From the NCBI GenBank assembly GCA_002215675.1, contig NGFH01000005.1:62001-126000 (forward strand): a stretch of DNA of 64,000 bases, in the 5' to 3' direction. Every line of letters starts with the position of its first letter. The stretch's first letter is position 1. Below are positions 24,822-33,204 of the stretch, in pieces. The notes under the pieces are model-generated. The model was not told the DNA's origin and made no database searches. It saw only the letters and a program-made list of their open reading frames with translations. Position numbers and translations under genes: made by a program. The stretch comes from Bacteroidetes bacterium 2013_40CM_41_45 (GTDB lineage Bacteria > Bacteroidota > Bacteroidia > AKYH767-A > 2013-40CM-41-45).

Positions 24822-25310
24822 TCAATTCGCTTTATGCAAAGCCACTTGTCCATGAATGATTGTTTTCATTACCGGGCCATATCCTACATAATGGCCGTTG
24901 AGTTCGTTGTTAAGAAGTGAAATCTCAAGCATCATGGTACCGTATTGCTGCAGTCCTTCGTTCACTCTTCGGTAGTTAATGGTAAGAAATCCTTGTCGAA
25001 GGGAAGCACCTTCAATTTCGCACCGAAGACTGGAGTTATGAGAGTCGGTGGGCATCTTCAAAACAAAATAACCCTTGATACTGCGCTTTGATGTTTCAAG
25101 GTGCATACGGATAGGGATTGTGGCATCGTTTTCTACCGGGTGTTCTGCCTTGAATTTAAAGCGATCCTGAAGCAGCGTCCCTTCCCAGTCGCCATCCAGG
25201 TTATTACTACGCAATGAATATGTATGCCGTTCTGTTGCTCGTTTGTTCAACCATGCCGTAACCAACGCACCTGCTATGGCACTCAGTATCCCTGCAATGA
25301 TGAATATCAT
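24822..25310 (-). CDS. Membrane-anchored protein of unknown function
   Basis: The 162 residues have one N-terminal membrane segment (MIFIIAGILSAIAGALVTAW) followed by a basic patch 'LNKRATERHTY' and a beta-rich domain with 'LDGDWEGTLLQDR' near residue 43. The domain looks like a small beta-sandwich or lipocalin-like fold facing the cytoplasm or periplasm. The family is not recognised. It stands alone, in the same direction as the FAD oxidase and the beta-helix gene. Confidence 0.65.
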   Translation of the reverse strand: MIFIIAGILSAIAGALVTAWLNKRATERHTYSLRSNNLDGDWEGTLLQDRFKFKAEHPVENDATIPIRMHLETSKRSIKGYFVLKMPTDSHNSSLRCEIEGASLRQGFLTINYRRVNEGLQQYGTMMLEISLLNNELNGHYVGYGPVMKTIIHGQVALHKAN

Positions 25311-25372
25311 GTAACAATGAAATTTATAATTGAAGCTTTCCTTTTCGTGGGGTGTGAAAATATATTCTTTTT

Positions 25373-27109
25373 TTAATATACCACCGCCTTACCCGTGCAA
25401 ATCTTTTTCTCTTTGTCTGTCACTTCATAAACATAAACACCGCTGCCAAGGTTTTCGCGGGTGAGAATAATTTCTCCACCATAAATATTATTCTTTTCCT
25501 GAACCATTTGACCAAACATATTGTAAAGACACAACCTTCCCGCGCTTATTTCTTCACCGAAAGTTATTGTGGCTGTTGCGGTGAAGGGGTTGGGGAAAAT
25601 TGTGCTTGTAAATGTTTCGGCAATAAGATTAGTTACGGAGGTAATTACAGGTGGAATGCATAAAGTATCAACTACAGGAGGGTCAGGTAGAAATGGTGGA
25701 TAATAAACTACAGATTTAGTCGCATCATCAAAATAGTCGTAAATCACCGAGTCAATATGCTGCGTGCTGTTGCTGCCCCAATAATTACTGTCAACGTATA
25801 AGTTTGGAGAACCATAAGGAATACGGTTATATAATTCATAACTCGCAGCGGGATTATCCAGGTGGTTCAATTTCATATCAAAGAAGGAATCGGTGCTTGT
25901 TATGGGAAAAGTAATTGACACATCGATGATAGTGTCAGCTGTATTATTGGTAAATGCATTGTTGTGTATAAGGAACTTTTCTTGCCCGCTCAAAGTCAAC
26001 ACTTCAAAATGACTTATTTTACCTAAGGGGCAAGAGTTATTTCTTATAATGTTGTCTGAAAAAGTAATATGGCTTGCAGTTATTCCCTGAATATAAGAAG
26101 CACAAACGCTATAGTTATTGCCCGTATTGTCTTCAATAAGATTACCTCTGACAAAGGAGTTACCGTTCAAATAAAGATCTAAAGCTCCTCTTCCATTCGT
26201 TCCTGTGTGATTGGAAACAAACCGGTTACATTCAATAACTTGATTCCACCCGGTTACATGAAGAATACCATTGCCCGCAAAGTTGGCCGAGTTATTTAAA
26301 AAATAATTTTTTGAAATTAAACAGTTGGTCCCTCCAGCGTTCACTATTCCACTGTTACCTGTAGCAATGTTACTGACAAAAACGTTTTCAATGATTTTTG
26401 CATTGGCATTACCTACTCCGAGAATAGCTCCGTTTTGCTGGTTCCCTGAGAAATAATTTTTTGTGATAAGAATCGCAGAACCAGAATAGATTCCTCCATT
26501 AAGATTACTCAGAATACTGTCGCTCACTATAGTCAAGCCGCCTCCGGATAACCCGGCACCATTACAATTTTTTACCGTGCTTGAATCTAACCTGGATGAA
26601 GAGCCCTGGCAGTAAATACCATCATTCGCACTATGGGAAATTATGCAATGACTGAAGTATGGTGAGGAATTAACCAAATGGATTTCTCCAAACCCCGAGC
26701 CGCCACCATACATCACATCACAATATTTCATAATGGAACCGGATAGATAATTTCCAGCAGTATCTAAAACTGCGTCAATACTGAGGTCAGGAAAATGAAT
26801 CTTTGCCCAATCACCTGGAGCAGGAACGACTTGGTTAGAAGTAAAAGTAATTTTGTTAGCGGCAGTTCCGATGGCATGAAGTTCTCCGTCAATTTGAAGT
26901 GCCTTAGCCGGGTCAAATTTAACTACTACTCCAGGGTCAATAGTAAGTGTGTAACCATTTGAGAGAAGTGCGTTCCCCACCACAATATAAGGCGACCCTG
27001 CAAGGTTCCAGGTTGTATTGGCGTTGATGAACCCGCTTACATTGGTCTGCGCAGAGGCTGAGTACCCAACGAGCAGCGCAGCCAGTAAAAAATAAGTTTT
27101 CCTTTTCAT
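25373..27109 (-). CDS. Right-handed beta-helix surface protein, T9SS type A cargo
   Basis: Starting at the ATG at 27109, 578 residues remain, opening with a Sec signal (MKRKTYFLLAALLVGYSASAQ); the frame is open 18 codons further upstream but that part precedes the signal. Residues about 25-490 are 'parallel beta-helix' coils with repeated 'NxFxxNxAxGNSGI', 'ISHSANDGIYC' patterns. A short linker and a type A sorting domain (about 500-578, 'STIFPNPFTATATITFG') follow. Polysaccharide lyases and adhesins share this fold. No catalytic set is obvious. The mature protein should sit on the cell surface. Confidence 0.88.
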   Translation of the reverse strand: MKRKTYFLLAALLVGYSASAQTNVSGFINANTTWNLAGSPYIVVGNALLSNGYTLTIDPGVVVKFDPAKALQIDGELHAIGTAANKITFTSNQVVPAPGDWAKIHFPDLSIDAVLDTAGNYLSGSIMKYCDVMYGGGSGFGEIHLVNSSPYFSHCIISHSANDGIYCQGSSSRLDSSTVKNCNGAGLSGGGLTIVSDSILSNLNGGIYSGSAILITKNYFSGNQQNGAILGVGNANAKIIENVFVSNIATGNSGIVNAGGTNCLISKNYFLNNSANFAGNGILHVTGWNQVIECNRFVSNHTGTNGRGALDLYLNGNSFVRGNLIEDNTGNNYSVCASYIQGITASHITFSDNIIRNNSCPLGKISHFEVLTLSGQEKFLIHNNAFTNNTADTIIDVSITFPITSTDSFFDMKLNHLDNPAASYELYNRIPYGSPNLYVDSNYWGSNSTQHIDSVIYDYFDDATKSVVYYPPFLPDPPVVDTLCIPPVITSVTNLIAETFTSTIFPNPFTATATITFGEEISAGRLCLYNMFGQMVQEKNNIYGGEIILTRENLGSGVYVYEVTDKEKKICTGKAVVY

Positions 27110-27254
27110 TGCCAGGTTTTTCTTCCGCTTGCAAAAGAACTGCCTCGCGGAAATCTGAATCAAAACTAAGCAATTATTGTAGGATTGAGCAACCTATCCA
27201 TGAATAAAACCGTCTTATTACTATCACAAAAGCATTAAAATTGAAATAATTTTT

Positions 27255-27262
27255 TACCTTTG
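27255..27262 (+). promoter_or_regulatory. -7 box before Ig-like repeat protein gene
   Basis: TACCTTTG matches TAnnTTTG, 36 bases before the ATG at 27298. A TTG lies 12 bases upstream, too close for a typical -33 box. Confidence 0.45.
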
Positions 27263-27297
27263 GTGTTACATTCTACCTGACTAGAAATTTTACTGAA

Positions 27298-29916
27298 ATG
27301 TTCCCTTTATTTAAGTTTCTAAGGTTTATATCCTTTGCTGTTTTGTTCAGCATGCTGATGGGTTCTACGCTCTTTGCGCAGAACCAGGCCAACATCTGGT
27401 ATTTCGGATACGGTTCGGGCCTCAATTTCAGTTCAGGAAGCCCTGTTGCAATAGCCGGTGGTCAGATTAACGCTTATGAAGGTTGCGCAACGGCATGCGA
27501 TGCATCAAGCGGCTTGCTTTTGTTTTATACCGACGGAATAAAAGTATGGAATAAAAACCACCTGCAGATGCCCAATGGTTTCGGTTTGTTCGGAGATAAT
27601 TTTTCTTCAGCCTCTGCATTGATTGTACCGCGGCCCGGAAGCCCAAACCTCTTTTATATTTTTACTACAACCGGTTCAGCAGCTCCGGCAAGACAAATGC
27701 ATTACTCTGTTGTCGACATGTCTTTGAATGCTGGTTTAGGAGATGTTACGATTAAGAATACCCTGCTGCTTAACCCGTCCTGCGAAAAACTTACCGGTGT
27801 TTATCACTGTAACGGAACGGATACATGGGTTATTGCGCATGAGCTATACGATAGCTCGTTTCATGCTTTCCTTTTAACTGCGGGAGGGATAAGCCCTGCA
27901 GTAGTATCATCCGTTGGCGCAGCAAATGCAAATGGAAAAGGATATATGAAAGCATCTCCTAATGGGAAAAAAATAGGGCTTTCGGCTAACTCTTCCGGCG
28001 GCGGAGTTGTACAGCTTTTCGACTTTAATAATTTTACAGGAGTAGTATCAAACCCCATATCGCTTCCTCCCGATTTTTGCAACTATGCTGTAAGCTTTTC
28101 GCCCGACAACAGTAAATTTTATGTAACCGGATTTGAATATTGCCCGCAGGAACAATTGTTCCAGTATGATTTGTCATCAGGAATTCCCGCCACCATCATT
28201 GCCTCCAAAACATATATTGCAACTGAAAACTTTTTTGGCGCACTCCAAAATGCACCGGATGGAAAAATGTACCTGGCCCTTGATGTCCACCCAAGCCTGT
28301 CAGTAATTAATAATCCTAACGCTCCGGGGCTTGCATGCAACTATGTCTCTAGTACAATTAATCTTACCAGCAGCAGCTCTCATGGCCTGCCTTATTTTAT
28401 AGAGAGTTATTTTAACCAGCTGACTTTTAATTTGGGCAACGATACTACGGTTTGTTCTTCTTCTTACCCCCTTAATGCCGGTGCGGGCTGGGCTTCTTAT
28501 CTGTGGTCAACCGGCGATACTACTCAAAACATCCTTGTAACTTCTGCAGGCAATTATTGGGTAACGGTAAGCAATGGTTCCTGTACAACATCAGATACTA
28601 TACAGGTTCTGTTCAATTCATATGTAGTCGATCTGGGAAATGATACTTCTCTTTGTGTCGGTGATTCCGTCACCGTCAATGCAGGACCGGGCACCTCCTG
28701 GTTGTGGTCAACGGGAGCAACAACGCAAAGCATCAACATTAACACTGCCGGCTCCTATTGGGTGACGGTTAATAACGGGCCTTGCTCAGGTTCCGACACC
28801 ATCCAGGTTCAGTTCAATTCATACTCTGTGAATTTAGGAAATGATACCGCTCTTTGTGTGGGCGATTCGGTCACCGTCAACGCAGGACCGGGTACTTCGT
28901 GGTTGTGGTCAACAGGAGCAACAACGCAAAGCATCACCATTAACACTGCCGGCTCTTATTGGGTATTGGTAAATAACGGAGCGTGTTCCGGTTCCGATAC
29001 CATCCAGGTTCAGTTCAACTCCTTTTCGGTAAATATTGGCAACGATACCACGGCTTGCGATGGAAGTGTAATTACCTTAGATGCCGGCGCCGGAAGCTTA
29101 TGGCTTTGGTCGACAGGACAAACAACGCAAACTATAAACGTAAATGCATCGGGTGCATACTGGGTGCGAGCCAGTTTGGGCACGTGTATCGCCTCAGATA
29201 CCATACAGGTAACTATTAATCCCATTTCGGTAAACATTGGAAATGATACCGCCATTTGCAATGGTGATATGATAACTCTTAATGCCGGAGCAACAGCAGG
29301 GTCTTACCTGTGGTCTACAGGCGACACTTCTTCAAGCATAAATATTTCTGCGCCCGGAATTTATTGGGTGACGGTAAACAACGGTTCGTGCTATGCAACA
29401 GATTCAATTGTTATTTCGGAATTAATTATAAATGTAAATCTTGGGGAGGATATTATTACATGCGAATCATTGTCCGTTCCACTGGATGCGGGAACAACAG
29501 GCACATCATACTTTTGGTCGACCGGAGAAACGACCAGGGCCATAGAAGTTTTTAAAAGCGGAACATACTGGGTGAATGTGATAGCGGGAGATTGCAGCGC
29601 TTCTGATACCGTTGAAGTAACCATCGATTTTGGCGGTGGAGCAATTTATTTTCCGAATGCATTTACGCCAAACCGGGACCAGAGAAATAATGTGTTTAAA
29701 GCCCTGGGTACCAATGTTACTCATTTTGATTTGCGTATTTATAACCGCTGGGGCGAATTATGTTTTGAATCTAAAGATATAAACGAAGGTTGGGATGGAA
29801 CATACCAGGGCCGTAATGTGGGTGAAAATACTTTTATCTGGATTTGCGATTACATGACAGCGTGCACCGAGCCAACAACGCTCCGTAAAATAGGACACGT
29901 TTCCATAATTAAATAA
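27298..29916 (+). CDS. Large surface protein with six Ig-like repeats and type B sorting domain
   Basis: The 872 residues open with a Sec signal (about 1-28). Residues about 30-375 look like a beta-propeller ('IWYFGYGSGLNFSSGSP', 'GKKIGLSANSS', 'FSPDNSKFYVTG'). Six repeats of about 67 residues follow (376-785), each with 'GNDTxxCxGD...LWSTGxTTQxI...SYWVTVNNGxC...SDTIQV'. A type B (gliding-motility-associated) C-terminal domain (about 790-872, 'FPNAFTPNRDQRNNVFKA') ends the protein. The DNA of the second, third and fourth repeats is nearly identical with a 201-bp period, so they expanded recently. Adhesion is the likely role. Confidence 0.9.
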   Translation: MFPLFKFLRFISFAVLFSMLMGSTLFAQNQANIWYFGYGSGLNFSSGSPVAIAGGQINAYEGCATACDASSGLLLFYTDGIKVWNKNHLQMPNGFGLFGDNFSSASALIVPRPGSPNLFYIFTTTGSAAPARQMHYSVVDMSLNAGLGDVTIKNTLLLNPSCEKLTGVYHCNGTDTWVIAHELYDSSFHAFLLTAGGISPAVVSSVGAANANGKGYMKASPNGKKIGLSANSSGGGVVQLFDFNNFTGVVSNPISLPPDFCNYAVSFSPDNSKFYVTGFEYCPQEQLFQYDLSSGIPATIIASKTYIATENFFGALQNAPDGKMYLALDVHPSLSVINNPNAPGLACNYVSSTINLTSSSSHGLPYFIESYFNQLTFNLGNDTTVCSSSYPLNAGAGWASYLWSTGDTTQNILVTSAGNYWVTVSNGSCTTSDTIQVLFNSYVVDLGNDTSLCVGDSVTVNAGPGTSWLWSTGATTQSININTAGSYWVTVNNGPCSGSDTIQVQFNSYSVNLGNDTALCVGDSVTVNAGPGTSWLWSTGATTQSITINTAGSYWVLVNNGACSGSDTIQVQFNSFSVNIGNDTTACDGSVITLDAGAGSLWLWSTGQTTQTINVNASGAYWVRASLGTCIASDTIQVTINPISVNIGNDTAICNGDMITLNAGATAGSYLWSTGDTSSSINISAPGIYWVTVNNGSCYATDSIVISELIINVNLGEDIITCESLSVPLDAGTTGTSYFWSTGETTRAIEVFKSGTYWVNVIAGDCSASDTVEVTIDFGGGAIYFPNAFTPNRDQRNNVFKALGTNVTHFDLRIYNRWGELCFESKDINEGWDGTYQGRNVGENTFIWICDYMTACTEPTTLRKIGHVSIIK

Positions 29917-29940
29917 TATTCAGAGTTAAGAATGCAGAAC

Positions 29941-29972
29941 AAAAGTTCCGATATAAAAGTCGGGACTTTTTT
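29941..29972 (+). terminator. Terminator after Ig-like repeat gene
   Basis: An 11-bp stem (AAAAGTTCCGA with TCGGGACTTTT, one wobble pair, 8-base loop) is followed by T residues. It may work in both directions. Confidence 0.8.
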
Positions 29973-30027
29973 ATTTGGATTAGAATAGCTTACTTTTATG
30001 GGAGTAAAATTTTTAAAACCTGATAAG

Positions 30028-31707
30028 ATGAAAAAAATATTTATTCATTATGTTGTTACAGCATTTTTGTTTACACTGATTTTAATACCACGATCTTATT
30101 CGCAATGCGTGGATTTTGTTAAAGGCGGTGGTGGAATTAACGTTGATGGATTTGCAAGCGGTGTAGTTGAAGATGCCTCGGGTAATATTTATGCCTGCGG
30201 AGTATTTGCAGATACAGCATATTTTGGTAACGATACGCTTACTTCAGACCCATCGGCCGGAGGTGGTTTTTTCTTTAATAAATATGATGCGTCCGGTAAC
30301 CAGGTATGGAGCAAGTCGTTGGGGAGCTTGAGCGCGCCCTTCGGCCTGAAATCGATAACGATGAGTGGCGGGTATATTTATGTCACATGCCAGACATCTT
30401 ATTTTCTTCTGAGTCCTGACACCATTAACTCAGAACAGGTAATTCTTTGGAAGCTGGATGTAAACGGGAATCTTGTATGGAGAAATAATTATCTCTCAAC
30501 TATATTCAGTTATCCCTGTGGCATAATTCCGGATGGTTCGGGAGGGATATATCTGACGGGGCGTTTCAATGGAATGTTAACAGTAGGTTCTGTAACGCTT
30601 ACGGCCAACAATAATAAAACATGGATTGCCCGCATCAACAGCAGCGGAACAACTGCCTGGGCAAAACAAGCCGGAACAACTGCTGCATCGTTGAGAAACC
30701 GGGGGAATGATTTAGTTATTCTTTCCAGCGGAAATATTGTTATCTCCGGCTATTACTCTGACTCACTTAAATTTGACAGTAATATTTTCACGGAATCATT
30801 TACCAACGTATCGGGCAGCGGTAAATTGAAGCCATATATTGCCTGCTTCACCTCCAGCGGAAATAATCTTTGGATAAAAGGATTTACAACAGAAGGACAA
30901 AACATTCATAATGGTTTCGATTGCGGCTACGGAATCTCAAAAGATAATGCAGATAATATTTACCTGACCGGAACAATTTCCGATTCCACCCGGATTGGAA
31001 CTACATTAGTGAATGCCGACTCAGGCCGGGCGTTCCTCGCCAAATTCTCTTCTGCAGGAATAGCTCAGTGGGTAAAATTGTTTGCTTCAAACGGATTAAG
31101 CTGGGGCATAAGTGCACAAACAGATAATCAAAATATTTTTATCGTGGGTAATTTCGCGGGCGTGGGAGTCTTCGGAAGCGCTATAGACACATCCGTTGGT
31201 ACCAATGTGTTTGTTGTCAAGACAGACATGAACGGAAATATTTCTACTCATACCCGGGTAAACGCTGACCTGAGCAGCTATACGTATCAAAGCTATTACG
31301 ATAATTCAGGAAGTATCACCATTGCAGGCGGTTTCACAGGCTTTAGTGCATCGTTTCCTTTTGCCGGTTCGTTGAATAATACAGGGCCGGTTAGTACAGA
31401 CGATTTCTTTTTGTGGAGAATTTGCTTAAGCAATATTACTTCCGTCAACAAAATACATCCAACTGATAATACAATATTTATTTCCCCCAATCCCGCCACA
31501 AGTGAATTAAGAATCGAGAATCCAGAATTAAAAATTAAAGAGATAAAAATTTATGATGTGCTTGGAGAAAAAGTTTATTCCGAACAGCAAGTAACCAGCG
31601 GCCAGAAATACGTAACCGTTAATGTTTCAAAGCTCCCCTCCAGGATTTATTTTGTGAGAGTGAAAACAAGTGAAGGAATAAACGTTGCTAAATTTGTGAA
31701 GGAATGA
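30028..31707 (+). CDS. Beta-propeller protein, T9SS type A cargo
   Basis: From the ATG at 30028 there are 559 residues, opening with a Sec signal (MKKIFIHYVVTAFLFTLILI). The frame is open ten codons upstream at 29998, but the promoter-like ttacttttatg overlaps that ATG, so the inner start is preferred. Repeats of 'GVVEDASGNIYACGVFADT', 'NGNLVWRNN', 'GISKDNADNIYLTGT' are the SBBP type beta-propeller motif. The last 75 residues are a type A sorting domain ('IFISPNPATSELRIENPEL'). It is exported; the function is not known. Confidence 0.85.
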   Translation: MKKIFIHYVVTAFLFTLILIPRSYSQCVDFVKGGGGINVDGFASGVVEDASGNIYACGVFADTAYFGNDTLTSDPSAGGGFFFNKYDASGNQVWSKSLGSLSAPFGLKSITMSGGYIYVTCQTSYFLLSPDTINSEQVILWKLDVNGNLVWRNNYLSTIFSYPCGIIPDGSGGIYLTGRFNGMLTVGSVTLTANNNKTWIARINSSGTTAWAKQAGTTAASLRNRGNDLVILSSGNIVISGYYSDSLKFDSNIFTESFTNVSGSGKLKPYIACFTSSGNNLWIKGFTTEGQNIHNGFDCGYGISKDNADNIYLTGTISDSTRIGTTLVNADSGRAFLAKFSSAGIAQWVKLFASNGLSWGISAQTDNQNIFIVGNFAGVGVFGSAIDTSVGTNVFVVKTDMNGNISTHTRVNADLSSYTYQSYYDNSGSITIAGGFTGFSASFPFAGSLNNTGPVSTDDFFLWRICLSNITSVNKIHPTDNTIFISPNPATSELRIENPELKIKEIKIYDVLGEKVYSEQQVTSGQKYVTVNVSKLPSRIYFVRVKTSEGINVAKFVKE

Positions 31708-31708
31708 T

Positions 31709-33130
31709 TTAATCCGGGAAAATTTTACCTGGATTAAGAATGCCGTTCGGGTCAAAAACTTTTTTTATTTCTTTCATCACCCTAAGCTGCGCTGTATTAA
31801 AAGCAATGCCCATATAATTTTTCTGCACCCATCCTATGCCGTGCTCGCCGGAAATAGTTCCTCCGAGGGAGACACAGAGCTTAAATATTTCGCGTATGCC
31901 TTGCGGAACCTTGTTGTTCCAGTCGTCATCGCTCATATTTTCCTTGATAATGTTGACGTGCAGGTTGCCGTCACCAGCATGCCCATAACAAATAGAACGA
32001 AAACCATGCTTCTCCCCTATTTCCTTAACACCTTTCAGAAGCTTGGGAAGCTCTGCACGCGGCACAACAGTATCTTCTTCCTTGTAAACCGAATTTGATT
32101 TCACCGCTTCACCAGCCGACCTCCGCATTTTCCACAAATCATTTTTCTGCTGGGTAGTTTCGGCAAAAAGAATTTCACCGCAATCGTAACGGTAAAGAAC
32201 TTCAGAAATTTTTTCGCACTCTTTCATCAATACTTCTTTATCGTTTCCATCCACTTCAACATAAAGCACGGCGTTCACCTCGCTCGCAGTGCTTGAAGAA
32301 ACGGGGTTGGGCATTCCGGTATATTTAACAATGAAATCAATGCAATCCTTTTCCATAAACTCAAGACCGGAAGGAGTATGGCCTGCACGGAAAATTGCCG
32401 ACACGGCTTCACACGCTTTAGCCGCTTCTTTAAACGGAACCAGCATTAGAAGATTTTCTTTCGGATATGGAATAAGCCGGAAAATAATTTTAGTGATGAT
32501 GCCCAGCGTTCCTTCGCTGCCTATGATAAGTTGGGTAAGATTATAGCCGGTGGAATTTTTAAGGACGTTAGCCCCCGTCATCATTATCTCTCCGGTTGGC
32601 AAAACCACCTCGGTGTTCAGCACATAATCTTTTGTAACTCCGTATTTGACCGCCTTGGGCCCGCCCGCACACTCAGCAAGATTGCCTCCCAGGAAACAGC
32701 TGCCTTTGCTTGCGGGGTCGGGAGGATAAAATAAACCTTTCTCCATCACCGCTTCCTGGAAAACCTGTGTAATCACACCCGGCTGAACGGTTGCCTGCAG
32801 GTTGCGCTCGTCAATCTCAATAATTTTGTTGAAGCGCTCCATAGAAATAATAATTCCCCCGTGAACGGCAAGAGCGCCACCGCTAAGCCCTGTTCCTGCA
32901 CCACGTGGTGTGGCCGGAATTTTTTCCCGGTTGCAGATTTTAAGAACTGCAGAAATTTCTTCCGCGCTTTTTGGTTTTACGACAGCTTCAGGGAAATATG
33001 TAAGGTCTTCGGTTTCATCGTGCGAGTAGTTTTCAATTCCTTCTTTATGAACTATAACATTATCGTTTCCGCAAATCTTTTGCAGCTCGCTGATAACTGA
33101 TGCCGAAACTTTATTGAAGCTTAAACCCAT
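31709..33130 (-). CDS. FAD-linked oxidase (GlcD/D-lactate dehydrogenase type)
   Basis: From the ATG at 33130 there are 473 residues. The open frame reaches 33196, but a hairpin terminator of the upstream gene lies in that extension, so it is rejected. The FAD domain has 'PRGAGTGLSGGALAVHGGII' (about 75-94) and 'GSEGTLGIITKIIFRLIPYP'; the C-terminal oxidase domain has 'GHAGDGNLHVNII' and 'SGEHGIGWVQK'. These are the marks of glycolate oxidase GlcD and D-lactate dehydrogenases. It acts in the cytoplasm or at the membrane and passes electrons to an unknown acceptor. It stands alone. Confidence 0.85.
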   Translation of the reverse strand: MGLSFNKVSASVISELQKICGNDNVIVHKEGIENYSHDETEDLTYFPEAVVKPKSAEEISAVLKICNREKIPATPRGAGTGLSGGALAVHGGIIISMERFNKIIEIDERNLQATVQPGVITQVFQEAVMEKGLFYPPDPASKGSCFLGGNLAECAGGPKAVKYGVTKDYVLNTEVVLPTGEIMMTGANVLKNSTGYNLTQLIIGSEGTLGIITKIIFRLIPYPKENLLMLVPFKEAAKACEAVSAIFRAGHTPSGLEFMEKDCIDFIVKYTGMPNPVSSSTASEVNAVLYVEVDGNDKEVLMKECEKISEVLYRYDCGEILFAETTQQKNDLWKMRRSAGEAVKSNSVYKEEDTVVPRAELPKLLKGVKEIGEKHGFRSICYGHAGDGNLHVNIIKENMSDDDWNNKVPQGIREIFKLCVSLGGTISGEHGIGWVQKNYMGIAFNTAQLRVMKEIKKVFDPNGILNPGKIFPD

Positions 33131-33153
33131 ACCGAAACAAAAGTAAATTAAAT

Positions 33154-33186
33154 AAAAAACCGCCCCGGGTAGCAGGGCGGTTTTTT
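33154..33186 (-). terminator. Terminator between lysyl-oxidase-like and GlcD-type genes
   Basis: A 9-bp stem (AAACCGCCC with GGGCGGTTT, 9-base loop) has A and T runs on both sides. It would end leftward transcripts of the gene at 33205-35052. Confidence 0.85.
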
Positions 33187-33204
33187 CAAACAACAATTAT
33201 TCGC

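Noticed and set aside
33131-33196. Longer N-terminus for the GlcD-type oxidase
   Set aside because: The extension is read from a terminator hairpin of the neighbouring gene; the ATG at 33130 gives the family's normal start.
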